Assembly (NCBI GenBank): GCA_036277235.1
Contig: DASUNJ010000849.1
Span: 1-8,386, forward strand
Direction: 5' to 3'
From: DATMER01 sp036277235
GTDB lineage: Bacteria; Acidobacteriota; Thermoanaerobaculia; Multivoradales; UBA5704
Length of the DNA: 8,386 bases
Part shown: positions 1-8,256 of the stretch, in pieces
How positions within the stretch are numbered: position 1 is the stretch's first letter
Layout: each line of letters starts with the position of its first letter
Translations under genes and position numbers: made by a program
The notes under the pieces: model-generated
The model's database searches: none
Told to the model about the DNA's origin: nothing
Seen by the model: only the letters and a program-made list of their open reading frames with translations

Positions 1-249
1 CTAACGACTCCCCCCGGCGTACGGACCGTCCGTACGCCGGTGCGAACCGTCCGCACCGCTGGGCGAGAGACTCCGAAGGACGTGCGGACCGCTCACACCG
101 CTGTACGGACGGTTGGGGCGACGGGGCGACCAGCTCCGACCGCGGGGCGAGCCGCTCTTTTCCCCCTCCGAATGATCCGTACAGAGGTGCGAGCCATCCG
201 TACCGCAGGACGAGACGCTCCCACCGCTTCCCGAGCCGTCGTATGCTTC
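1..249. repeat. Degenerate 21-bp tandem repeat array (about 11-12 units, open at left edge)
   Basis: Cutting the sequence every 21 bp from position 19 gives eleven units (starting 19, 40, 61, 82, 103, 124, 145, 166, 187, 208, 229). In all eleven, columns 4-5 are CG and column 6 is a purine. Most units start GTG/GTA/GGG, the better-kept ones have a TCCG/TCCC block near columns 11-14, and several end ACCGCN. The segment at 6-11 (GACTCC) matches columns 9-14 of unit 61 in the same register, so a further unit probably begins before the window. The best units contain a 17-bp dyad of the form GTACGGAC-C-GTCCGTAC (19-35). The first copy extends to 13-bp arms at 14-26 and 28-40. The period equals seven codons and frame 1 is open, but the implied Arg/Thr-rich heptapeptide has no start signal and would overlap the next gene by 300 bp. 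I treat it as non-coding. Confidence 0.8.
14..40. repeat. Perfect palindrome at the start of the 21-bp array
   Basis: Arms CCGGCGTACGGAC (14-26) and GTCCGTACGCCGG (28-40) are exact reverse complements around a single C at 27. The one-base centre makes an RNA hairpin unlikely at this exact register, so a protein-binding dyad or a cruciform is more plausible. It is the least degenerate copy of the dyad that recurs, with mismatches, in other units (for example 40-56). Confidence 0.75.
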
Positions 250-253
250 CACC

Positions 254-259
254 AGGAGG
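254..259 (+). promoter_or_regulatory. Ribosome binding site of the 266-691 gene
   Basis: AGGAGG lies six bases before the ATG at 266. It fixes the start and argues that this frame, not the two other open frames crossing it, is the translated one. The tandem array ends only four bases upstream of it. Confidence 0.8.
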
Positions 260-265
260 CTCCCA

Positions 266-691
266 ATGACCCGAGAGGAATTCGAAGAGCGCAAGCGCGC
301 GCTGGAGGCGCAGCACCTCGCAGACATCGCCCTGATGAACGTGGCCCACCAGGCCCGCATGCGAACCCTCGAGGATCTCTGGCAGAACACCGGCTCCCCC
401 ACCGTGAGCTCGCAGGTCCACGAACCGGCCTCCGTGCCTCCAACTCCCCAGCCGACGCCGGCCCGGAAGCGCGAACGATTCAGCGTCCTGAACGACCTCG
501 CCCAGGCGCTTCCCGAGCTTCCCGAGACGTTCGACAAGCACGACATCGTCCGCGCTCTGGGCTATGAGCCCTCCCGCGCCACGCTGTTCCGCGCGCTCCT
601 CGCTCTCAGCAAGGAAGGACGGATCGACACCGTGAGCTCCAGCATCGGCGGCGCCACCACCCGCCATCGCAAGCTCGCTCCGGCCGGCTGA
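266..691 (+). CDS. Hypothetical protein: coiled coil, proline linker, C-terminal helix-turn-helix-like domain
   Basis: This 141-residue protein is not one I recognise by name. Residues 1-43 are charged and helical (Glu/Arg/Leu/Ala with heptad-like spacing), compatible with a coiled-coil dimerisation segment. Residues 44-71 are a Pro/Thr/Ser-rich linker ending in a basic ARKRER stretch. Residues 72-120 read as helices with a helix-turn-helix look: FDKHDIVRALGY, then SRATLFRALLALSKEGRI, where SRATLFRAL would be the recognition helix and the polar Ser/Gly/Thr tail (121-135) could be a wing. There is no signal peptide or membrane segment, so it should be cytoplasmic. ATG 266 is chosen for its strong AGGAGG. 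It sits directly after the 21-bp array and 155 bp before the dnaJ start, with a promoter between, so it is probably a separate transcript. A DNA-binding role is inference from fold-like pattern only. It is not HspR: there is no MerR-type N-terminal domain. Confidence 0.8.
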   Translation: MTREEFEERKRALEAQHLADIALMNVAHQARMRTLEDLWQNTGSPTVSSQVHEPASVPPTPQPTPARKRERFSVLNDLAQALPELPETFDKHDIVRALGYEPSRATLFRALLALSKEGRIDTVSSSIGGATTRHRKLAPAG

Positions 692-703
692 AGGCGCGGC
701 CTT
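691..703 (+). other. Small hairpin at the stop codon of the 266-691 gene
   Basis: AAGGC (691-695) and GCCTT (699-703) flank a GCG loop and overlap the stop codon. There is no U-tract after it, so it is at best a weak 3' end structure and not a convincing intrinsic terminator. Confidence 0.25.
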
Positions 704-740
704 GCGTCTGTCCCGCTAAAATCTTCCCCCTTCCGGGGAA

Positions 741-769
741 TGGACGAAACTCCTGTAGAGTTCTATGAT
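741..769 (+). promoter_or_regulatory. Sigma70-type promoter of the dnaJ-clpB operon
   Basis: A -35-like TGGACG (741-746, 4 of 6 to TTGACA) and a -10-like TATGAT (764-769, 5 of 6 to TATAAT) are separated by exactly 17 bp. Transcription would begin around 776, leaving a leader of about 70 nt before the TTG start at 847. The -10 box abuts and slightly overlaps the HAIR-like inverted repeat, the geometry expected of a repressor-controlled promoter. Predicted from sequence only. Confidence 0.6.
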
Positions 770-789
770 GTGAGTGCCGAGCACTCAAA
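769..789. promoter_or_regulatory. HAIR-like operator (HspR binding site) over the start of transcription
   Basis: The site fits the HAIR pattern CTTGAGT-N7-ACTCAAG: left half 769-775 (TGTGAGT, 5 of 7) and right half 783-789 (ACTCAAA, 6 of 7), with the spacer of exactly seven. The core is a perfect inverted repeat, TGAGTGC (771-777) and GCACTCA (781-787), around CGA. HAIR is the operator of HspR, a MerR-family repressor that controls dnaK, clpB and cbpA-type operons in Actinobacteria and Helicobacter. The next two genes, dnaJ/cbpA and clpB, are HspR-type targets, which strengthens the call. CIRCE (HrcA) also contains GCACTC/GAGTGC halves, but in the opposite arrangement with N9. Confidence 0.65.
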
Positions 790-832
790 AGAAGCCGCTC
801 GAAGGCACGAGGCTCGCATCGACTGATCGGAC

Positions 833-839
833 GGGAGGA
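833..839 (+). promoter_or_regulatory. Ribosome binding site deciding the TTG start of dnaJ
   Basis: GGGAGGA at 833-839 lies seven bases before TTG 847. No ATG or GTG in this frame is better placed, and the J domain begins immediately (DYKDYYAILGV), so the TTG start is well supported. Confidence 0.75.
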
Positions 840-846
840 AGATTCC

Positions 847-1797
847 TTGGACTACAAGGACTATTACGCGATCCTCGGAGTCAAGAAAGACGCTCCCGAG
901 GACGAGATCCAGAAGGCGTACCGGAAGCTGGCGCGCAAGTTCCACCCGGACGTCAACAAGGCCCCCGAGGCCGAGATGAAGTTCAAGGAGATCGGCGAGG
1001 CTTACGAGGTCCTCAAGGACCCGGACAAGCGCCAGAAGTACGACCAGTACGGCTCCGCCTGGAAACGGGCGCAGCAGACCGGCGGCGCTCCCCCGGGTTG
1101 GGAAGGGTTTGACTTCGGACAGGGCGGCGGCTTCGGCGGGGGCAGCGGAGACTTCAGCTCGTTCTTCGACATGCTGTTCGGCGGCGGCCGGGCGGGTGCC
1201 CGGGGAGGCCGGGGAGCCGGTTTTTCCGGGTTCGGGGGCCAAGGGTTCGGCGGGCAGGGTTTCGGCGGAGGTGGCGACACCGAGGCCACGATCAAGCTCA
1301 GCCTGGAAGAGGCCGTGCGCGGGGGCAAGCGGGAGATCACGCTCTCGGACCCCAACACCGGACAGCGCAAGACGCTGTCGGTCCGCATCCCCGAAGGGGT
1401 GCGGGCGGGCCAGCGCATCCGGCTCGCCGGCCAGGGCCAGCCCGGCATGAACGGCCAGGCGGGCGACCTCTATCTCAAGATCGAGGTCGAGCCCGACCCG
1501 CGCTACAAGGTGGACGGAGCCAACCTCCAGACCACCGTGGCGGTCACCCCCTGGGAGGCCGCCCTCGGCGGCGACGCCGAGGTCCAGACGCTCGACGGTC
1601 CCGTGCGGGTCAAAATCCCGGCGGGCTCGTCCACAGGCAAAAGAATCCGCCTGCGCGGCCGGGGTCTCCCCCAGGCCGGCGGCGAGAAGGGTGATCTCTT
1701 GGCAGAGATCCGCATCGTGGTCCCGGAGACGCTTTCGGAGCGCGAGCGCGAGCTGTTCGAGCAGCTCGCGGAGGCGTCCGACTTCCGGGCACGCTGA
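847..1797 (+). CDS. dnaJ: Class II DnaJ / CbpA-like co-chaperone
   Basis: This 316-residue cytoplasmic Hsp40 delivers unfolded clients to DnaK and stimulates its ATPase. The J domain spans about residues 3-69 and has an intact HPD motif at 33-35 (FHPDVNK). A Gly/Phe-rich region follows (about 84-143) with GFGGQ repeated near its end. The two beta-sandwich C-terminal substrate domains run from about 145 to 305. There is no CxxCxGxG zinc-finger cluster and in fact no cysteine, which makes it class II (CbpA/DnaJ2), close in length to E. coli CbpA (306). It is the first gene of an operon with clpB, 99 bp downstream, behind a promoter with a HAIR-like operator. Many HspR operons have hspR directly after this gene; here it is missing. 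The symbol cbpA would fit equally well. Confidence 0.95.
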   Translation: MDYKDYYAILGVKKDAPEDEIQKAYRKLARKFHPDVNKAPEAEMKFKEIGEAYEVLKDPDKRQKYDQYGSAWKRAQQTGGAPPGWEGFDFGQGGGFGGGSGDFSSFFDMLFGGGRAGARGGRGAGFSGFGGQGFGGQGFGGGGDTEATIKLSLEEAVRGGKREITLSDPNTGQRKTLSVRIPEGVRAGQRIRLAGQGQPGMNGQAGDLYLKIEVEPDPRYKVDGANLQTTVAVTPWEAALGGDAEVQTLDGPVRVKIPAGSSTGKRIRLRGRGLPQAGGEKGDLLAEIRIVVPETLSERERELFEQLAEASDFRAR

Positions 1798-1850
1798 TGT
1801 AGGGGCCGGGCTTGCCCCCGCCCGGGAGGGGGTAAACCCCTCCCCTACAT
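1797..1850. repeat. Palindromic intergenic element that folds as a three-way junction
   Basis: The outer arms ATGTAGGGG (1797-1805) and CCCCTACAT (1842-1850) are perfect 9-bp complements. Inside them lie two hairpins: CCGGGC (1806-1811) with GCCCGG (1820-1825), and AGGGG (1827-1831) with CCCCT (1837-1841). The three stems abut with a single unpaired base (G1826), giving a compact three-way junction. An alternative fold pairs GGGAGGGG (1824-1831) with CCCCTCCC (1837-1844). Elements bounded by GTAGGGG...CCCCTAC look like REP-type dispersed repeats, though one window cannot show copy number. It starts at the last base of the dnaJ stop codon and would be transcribed within the dnaJ-clpB mRNA. Confidence 0.7.
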
Positions 1851-1884
1851 CCAGAAGGCGGGTTCAAGGAATTTCAAGAAGGAC

Positions 1885-1890
1885 AAGGAG
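1885..1890 (+). promoter_or_regulatory. Ribosome binding site of clpB
   Basis: AAGGAG at 1885-1890 lies six bases before ATG 1897, 35 bp after the palindromic element. It supports the chosen start, which matches the conserved ClpB N-terminus (MDINKLTQKSQEAL). Confidence 0.75.
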
Positions 1891-1896
1891 AGGCTC

Positions 1897-4539
<2,643 letters not shown>

Positions 4540-4545
4540 CGCCCT

Positions 4546-4562
4546 TCGCTCCGGAGGAGCGA
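4546..4562 (+). terminator. Hairpin after clpB (weak terminator candidate)
   Basis: TCGCTCC (4546-4552) and GGAGCGA (4556-4562) form a 7-bp stem with a GGA loop, seven bases past the clpB stop. The following bases are not U-rich, so it may protect the mRNA 3' end or act with Rho rather than terminate intrinsically. Confidence 0.35.
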
Positions 4563-4563
4563 C

Positions 4564-4701
4564 ACCCGTCTAGCCTGGGGTTTCAACCCCAGGCGACGGC
4601 GGACGCCTGCAATCTCGCCCCGCAACGCGGACGCCCACGCCCTCCGTCCGCGAAGGTGGCCTGCATCCCCGCCTGGGGTTGAAACCCCAGGCTAGACGGG
4701 T
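4564..4701. repeat. 138-bp composite element with perfect 32-bp inverted termini
   Basis: The left arm 4564-4595 and the right arm 4670-4701 are exact reverse complements over 32 bp, with no mismatch. Each arm is itself palindromic around CCTGGGG...CCCCAGG (4574-4593 and 4672-4691). The outer 10 bases of each arm (ACCCGTCTAG) lie outside that palindrome. The 74-bp interior contains a further hairpin, CGCGGACG (4626-4633) with CGTCCGCG (4645-4652). It also has a partial direct repeat around GCCTGCA that could be the trace of duplication. No ORF of its own is evident. The structure resembles a MITE or a paired REP (BIME-like) unit. It separates clpB from the CHAT gene. Confidence 0.8.
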
Positions 4702-4849
4702 ACAGCCCTTTCCAGGGCTGCTCCACCACCCATCCGAGCCCCGGCTCCGACCGGGTGTTCTTATTGAATTTTTCTTGAGGGCTTGCATTTCCTGGGCAAT
4801 CTGCATCAATCTTGTCCAGGGAACTCTGCAATTGGGGGTGTTTACAGGG
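4702..4849 (+). promoter_or_regulatory. AT-richer leader between the repeat element and the CHAT gene
   Basis: This 148-bp stretch has a hairpin CAGCCCT (4703-4709) with AGGGCTG (4714-4720). A weaker one, CCCGG (4740-4744) with CCGGG (4751-4755), is followed by a T-rich run beginning TGTTCTTATTG, which could end the clpB transcript. The segment from about 4756 to 4805 is clearly richer in A/T than its surroundings and is the likeliest place for the CHAT gene promoter. I see no well-spaced -35/-10 pair. Nothing coding is supported here, although the frame of the CHAT gene stays open through it. Confidence 0.35.
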
Positions 4850-7800
4850 ATGAAGGGATGGGGCCTGCCCTGGCTTTTCCTGGGGCTTGCCGGTAGTGGC
4901 ATTGGTCCGGTTGCGGACCCGCCGATCCGCATTGCGGCGAATGCTCCATTCACCCGCGACCTCAGCTCGGGGGAGGTCCACCTCTACCATCTGACCCTCG
5001 ACGAGGGCGACTACGCCCGCCTGGAAGTCATCCAGCAGGGGCTCGACGTGGCCACGTTGGTGCGCGGACCTTCCGGGTCCGAGGTGATCGAGGTGGACAC
5101 GCTGACCGGCCGCTTCTCCACCGAGAACGTCTCGTTCATCGCCGAAGAGAAAGGCGAGTACGCGGTCGAGGTCAGCCCCGCCTTCCCCGCGGACACGGGC
5201 AAGTACCGCCTGACCGTGGCGGCGCTCCACAAGGCCGACGACACCGACCGGCTGCGGGTTCAAGCCGAATGGGCCAGCCTCAAGGTCGGCCGCGACGTCG
5301 AGGCCGGCCGGCGCGCCCTGGAGCTCTGGCGCGCCCTGGGGGACCGCTTCCAAGAGGCCCGCGCCCATAGCCAGTTGGGAAGGGCACTGGCCTCTTCCCA
5401 GCAGACGGACGAATCCCTCGCCTGCTTCGAGAAGGCCCTGGCTCTCCAGCGCGAGCTGAAGGACCGCGAGGGCCTGGCCGAGACTCTGCGGCAGATGGGA
5501 CGGACCCTCCGCCTGATCGGCGAGGAGCGGCGCGCGCTGGAGGCCTTCCAGGAGTCGCTCTCTCTCTGGCAGGAGCTCGGCCGGCCCGACAACGCGGCCG
5601 CGGACCTCATCCTCGTGGGACACGTACACCAGGGTTTTGGCGACACCGGCGACGCCCTGGCCGCCTATGAGCGGGGACTGGAGCTCAGCCGGGAAGCGGG
5701 CGACAAGGTGCAGCAGTGCCAGGCCCTCAACTCTCTCGGGCGGCTGCGCTCCCTGCTCGGCCAGCCCTTGCAGGCCCTCGACGATTTCAAGAAGGCGCTG
5801 GACCTGGCCCACTCCAGCCGGCGGGCCAGCAATGAAGCCGAGATCCTCTCGAATCTCGGTTCCCTCTACCAGGACCTGGGCATGCCGCACGACGCGTTGG
5901 AGCACTTCGCCAAGGCGCGGGAGATCTTTCACGCCCTGAAGGACAAGGAGAGGGAGGCCATCGCGCTCAACAACCTGGGGAACCTCCTCTTCCAGCTCGG
6001 CGCCCTGGAAGATGCGCGCGAGCTGCTGGATCAATCGCTGCTCCTGCAGCACGACCCGCGCAACCAGGCCCTGACCCTGGTCAGCCTGAGCCGTATCGCC
6101 GAGGAGCTGGGCGACCTCAAGGGGGCCGCCTTGCAGATCGGCAAGGCCTTGAAGCTCCAGCGCCATGCCAGGCACCGCGCGGGAGAGGCGGAGTCGCTTC
6201 GCGCCCAGGGGCTCCTCCTCCTGGAGACCGGCGATGCGGTGCAAGCCGAGAAGAGGCTGCGGGAGTCCCTCGTCATCTACGAGGAGCTGGGCCGCAGGAG
6301 CCGCGCCGCGGCCGCCCGCCGTGGACTGGGGCGCGCCCTCGCGGTCCAGGGACGGTCCGAGGAAGCCCGGCAGGCTTACGAGGAAGCCCGCGGGCAGGCC
6401 GAAGAGCTGGGCGACGTCGGCGCCCAGGCGCTCACCGTTGCGGAACAGGGACGCCTGGAGCATCTGGCGGGGAACCTGCCGGCCGCTCGCGAGCGCCTGG
6501 AAGCCGCTCTCGTCCTCATGGAGTCCTTCCGGTCCGAGGTCAGCGGCGACCGGCTGCGGGCCTCGCAGTTCGCGGCGGTGCGCGAGATCTACGAGCGGTA
6601 TGTCGACGTCCTGATGCAGCTCCACCGGGCCGATCCGAAGAAGGGGCTTGACGCCAAGGCCTTCGAGGCCGCGGAGCAGTCCCGGGCGCGGGGCCTCCTG
6701 GACGTCCTGGCCCGCGCCCGTGTCGACACCCGCGACGGGGATCCCGAGCTGATGGAGCAGGAGCTGCGCCTGCGCCAGCAGCTGAACGCCAAGGCGGCGC
6801 TGCGCATCAACCTGGGCGACGACGAAGCCTCCCTGGCCCGCAGCAAGGCCCTCGGCGAAGAGATCGAAGAGCTCACGGCCGCGCACGGGATCGTCGAGGG
6901 GCGGCTGACGGTCGGGAGCAGCTACGAGAGCCTGAAGAATCCGTCCCTTTCGTTCCGCGAGATCCAGGGACTGCTGGACGGCGAGACCGTCCTGATGGAG
7001 TACCTCCTGGCAGAGCCGCGGAGCTACCTCTGGGTCGTCAGCTCGACCTCTCTGCAAGCCTTCGAGCTTCCCGGCCGGAACGAGATCGGGCGGGTGGCCC
7101 GCAGTCTCCATGAGCAGTTGAAGAGTCCGGGCGACCAGGACGCCGCGAGCCAGAGGAAGGACCGCGACCATCTCGCACGGCTGGTCCTGGGGCCCGCGCT
7201 CGACGCCATCGCCGGCCGGCGCCTGGTGATCGTCGCCGACGGGGCGCTCCAGTACATTCCCTTCGCCGCTCTTCACGTCCGCTCTCGTGCCGAGGGCAAG
7301 CTCGTGCCGCTCGTCGTGGAGCACGAGATCGGCTTCCTCCCCTCGGCCGCCGTGCTGAAGGAGATCCGCAGGGCCGGGGCCGGGCGCCCGCAACGCCCCA
7401 CCGCGATCGCCGTCCTGGCCAATCCGGCCTACGACGGCACGCAGAGCCGGCCGCGCCGGGTCGGGGATCTGACCACGCGCGGCTCCGGATTGGAGCGCCT
7501 CCCCTGGACCCTCCAGGAGGCCGAGGGGATCAAGGCCGTGGCCGAGGGGCGCAAGGTCCTTCTAAGGACCGGCCACGAGGCGACCCGGGAGCTGGTCACC
7601 TCGGGAGAGCTGGAGCCCTACCGGGCGCTGCACTTCGCGACTCACGGGCTCCTCGACAGCGATCATCCCGAGCTGTCCATGCTCGCTCTCTCCCAGCGCG
7701 ACGCGAAGGGACAGCCCCTCGATGCCTTCCTCAGCCTTCAGGATCTCTATTCGTTGCGCCTGCAGGCCGATCTGGTCGTGCTCAGCGGTTGCGAGACCGG

Positions 7801-8077
7801 CCTGGGCCGCGAGCTGCGGGGGGAAGGCCTCATCGGTCTGACCCACGGCTTCCTGCACGCCGGAGCCTCCCAGGTCGTGGCCAGCCTGTGGCCGGTCCGC
7901 GACCGCGCCGCCGCCGAGCTCATGCAGCGCTTCTACCGGTCGATGCTCCGCGACGGCCTGCGCCCCACGGCCGCCCTCCGCGCCGCCCAGATCGAGATCT
8001 GGGAGAACCGGACGTGGCGCGACCCCTACTTCTGGGCGGCGTTCGTCGCCCAGGGCGACTGGAACACGAGCCTCTGA
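4850..8077 (+). CDS. Exported PPC-TPR-CHAT protein (caspase-like peptidase domain)
   Basis: This is a 1075-residue protein when started at ATG 4850. Residues 1-22 look like a Sec signal peptide (Lys2, hydrophobic core WGLPWLFLGLAG, likely cleavage after GPVA) with no lipobox Cys. Residues 25-126 match a PPC-like beta domain (VHLYHLTLDEGDYARLEV, ending KYRLTV). Residues 168-562 hold ten TPRs of about 40 residues, such as AIALNNLGNLLFQLGALEDA. A helical linker leads to the C-terminal CHAT domain (about 702-1072), with catalytic His932 in HFATHG and Cys981 in LSGCETG, so the clan CD dyad is intact. CHAT domains are caspase/separase relatives and TPRs usually bind partners or autoinhibit. The substrate is unknown. 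The same frame is open back to TTG 4679, but that start lies inside the 138-bp repeat. The Shine-Dalgarno is weak (GGGGG, 4834-4838), and GTG 4838 is an alternative start. It is probably transcribed separately from clpB. Confidence 0.9.
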   Translation: MKGWGLPWLFLGLAGSGIGPVADPPIRIAANAPFTRDLSSGEVHLYHLTLDEGDYARLEVIQQGLDVATLVRGPSGSEVIEVDTLTGRFSTENVSFIAEEKGEYAVEVSPAFPADTGKYRLTVAALHKADDTDRLRVQAEWASLKVGRDVEAGRRALELWRALGDRFQEARAHSQLGRALASSQQTDESLACFEKALALQRELKDREGLAETLRQMGRTLRLIGEERRALEAFQESLSLWQELGRPDNAAADLILVGHVHQGFGDTGDALAAYERGLELSREAGDKVQQCQALNSLGRLRSLLGQPLQALDDFKKALDLAHSSRRASNEAEILSNLGSLYQDLGMPHDALEHFAKAREIFHALKDKEREAIALNNLGNLLFQLGALEDARELLDQSLLLQHDPRNQALTLVSLSRIAEELGDLKGAALQIGKALKLQRHARHRAGEAESLRAQGLLLLETGDAVQAEKRLRESLVIYEELGRRSRAAAARRGLGRALAVQGRSEEARQAYEEARGQAEELGDVGAQALTVAEQGRLEHLAGNLPAARERLEAALVLMESFRSEVSGDRLRASQFAAVREIYERYVDVLMQLHRADPKKGLDAKAFEAAEQSRARGLLDVLARARVDTRDGDPELMEQELRLRQQLNAKAALRINLGDDEASLARSKALGEEIEELTAAHGIVEGRLTVGSSYESLKNPSLSFREIQGLLDGETVLMEYLLAEPRSYLWVVSSTSLQAFELPGRNEIGRVARSLHEQLKSPGDQDAASQRKDRDHLARLVLGPALDAIAGRRLVIVADGALQYIPFAALHVRSRAEGKLVPLVVEHEIGFLPSAAVLKEIRRAGAGRPQRPTAIAVLANPAYDGTQSRPRRVGDLTTRGSGLERLPWTLQEAEGIKAVAEGRKVLLRTGHEATRELVTSGELEPYRALHFATHGLLDSDHPELSMLALSQRDAKGQPLDAFLSLQDLYSLRLQADLVVLSGCETGLGRELRGEGLIGLTHGFLHAGASQVVASLWPVRDRAAAELMQRFYRSMLRDGLRPTAALRAAQIEIWENRTWRDPYFWAAFVAQGDWNTSL

Positions 8078-8093
8078 TCCCGCCCCCTGTCGG

Positions 8094-8138
8094 CTGACAC
8101 GCCTGACACGGTCTGACATCCCCGGCGCCTCCTGACAC
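8094..8138. repeat. Four helically phased CTGACAY direct repeats
   Basis: CTGACAC occurs at 8094-8100, 8103-8109 and 8132-8138, and CTGACAT at 8113-8119. Start-to-start spacings are 9, 10 and 19 bp, close to one, one and two helical turns, so all copies face roughly the same side of the DNA. TGTC at 8088-8091 forms a short dyad with the first GACA (8096-8099). The array lies just upstream of an AT-rich promoter-like segment, an arrangement typical of cooperative activator binding. The binding protein is unknown. Confidence 0.6.
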
Positions 8139-8220
8139 CCTCGCGGGCGCATTTCGCGCCTGTCGAAAAACTCCTTTGTTTTTAGTTACTTACCGCTGGC
8201 CGCCGCGGGTACGCCGCTTG

Positions 8221-8248
8221 CCTTGGTGGAAGGACAAATCCAAGGAGG
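8221..8248 (+). promoter_or_regulatory. Strong ribosome binding site partly inside a hairpin
   Basis: AAGGAGG (8242-8248) is a full anti-SD match eight bases before ATG 8257. Its first four bases lie in the right arm of CCTTGG (8221-8226) with CCAAGG (8240-8245), a 6-bp stem with a 13-nt loop. The stem could moderate translation, but it leaves GAGG half exposed and may be incidental. Confidence 0.6.
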
Positions 8249-8256
8249 TAACGGCC

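Larger units (their letters stand above)
8078..8256 (+). promoter_or_regulatory. Intergenic region with CTGACAY array and AT-rich segment
   Basis: This 179-bp gap starts with four CTGACA direct repeats (8094-8138, listed separately). A small stem follows, GGCGC (8146-8150) with GCGCC (8156-8160), then a poly-A/poly-T segment (8165-8190) that stands out in this GC-rich DNA. The AT-rich segment is the probable core promoter of the next gene. No convincing -35/-10 pair can be read, and the stem is too far from the T-run to be a standard terminator for the CHAT gene. Confidence 0.45.

Noticed and set aside
1..249. CRISPR array
   Set aside because: The units are contiguous at 21 bp with no unique spacers and are too divergent.
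1..546. Long minus-strand open frame over the array and first gene
   Set aside because: It is a shadow caused by high GC and by the array; it has no recognisable protein features, and the + strand gene has the strong ribosome binding site.
40..567. Open + frame through the tandem array and into the 266-691 gene (Arg/Thr-rich heptapeptide repeat)
   Set aside because: It has no ribosome binding site, starts with GTG inside the palindrome, overlaps a better-supported gene by 300 bp, and its heptapeptide period is simply the 21-bp DNA repeat.
724..740. TTCCCC/GGGGAA hairpin as a terminator for the first gene
   Set aside because: The stem is 6 bp with no U-tract on the + strand; the short T run on the minus strand has no gene to terminate.
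769..789. CIRCE (HrcA) site
   Set aside because: CIRCE is TTAGCACTC-N9-GAGTGCTAA. Here the halves are in the reverse order (GAGTGC then GCACTC) with a 3-bp gap, and the N7 HAIR spacing fits instead.
4583..7393. 936-codon minus-strand open frame antisense to the CHAT gene
   Set aside because: Its length follows from G/C-ending codons on the + strand. The + strand has clear TPR and CHAT motifs, while the antisense product is low-complexity Leu/Gly/Ala/Gln/Glu-rich and begins inside CHAT coding sequence.
8197..8221. Sigma54 promoter (TGGC...TTGC)
   Set aside because: The two blocks are about 21 bp apart, not the fixed -24/-12 spacing.
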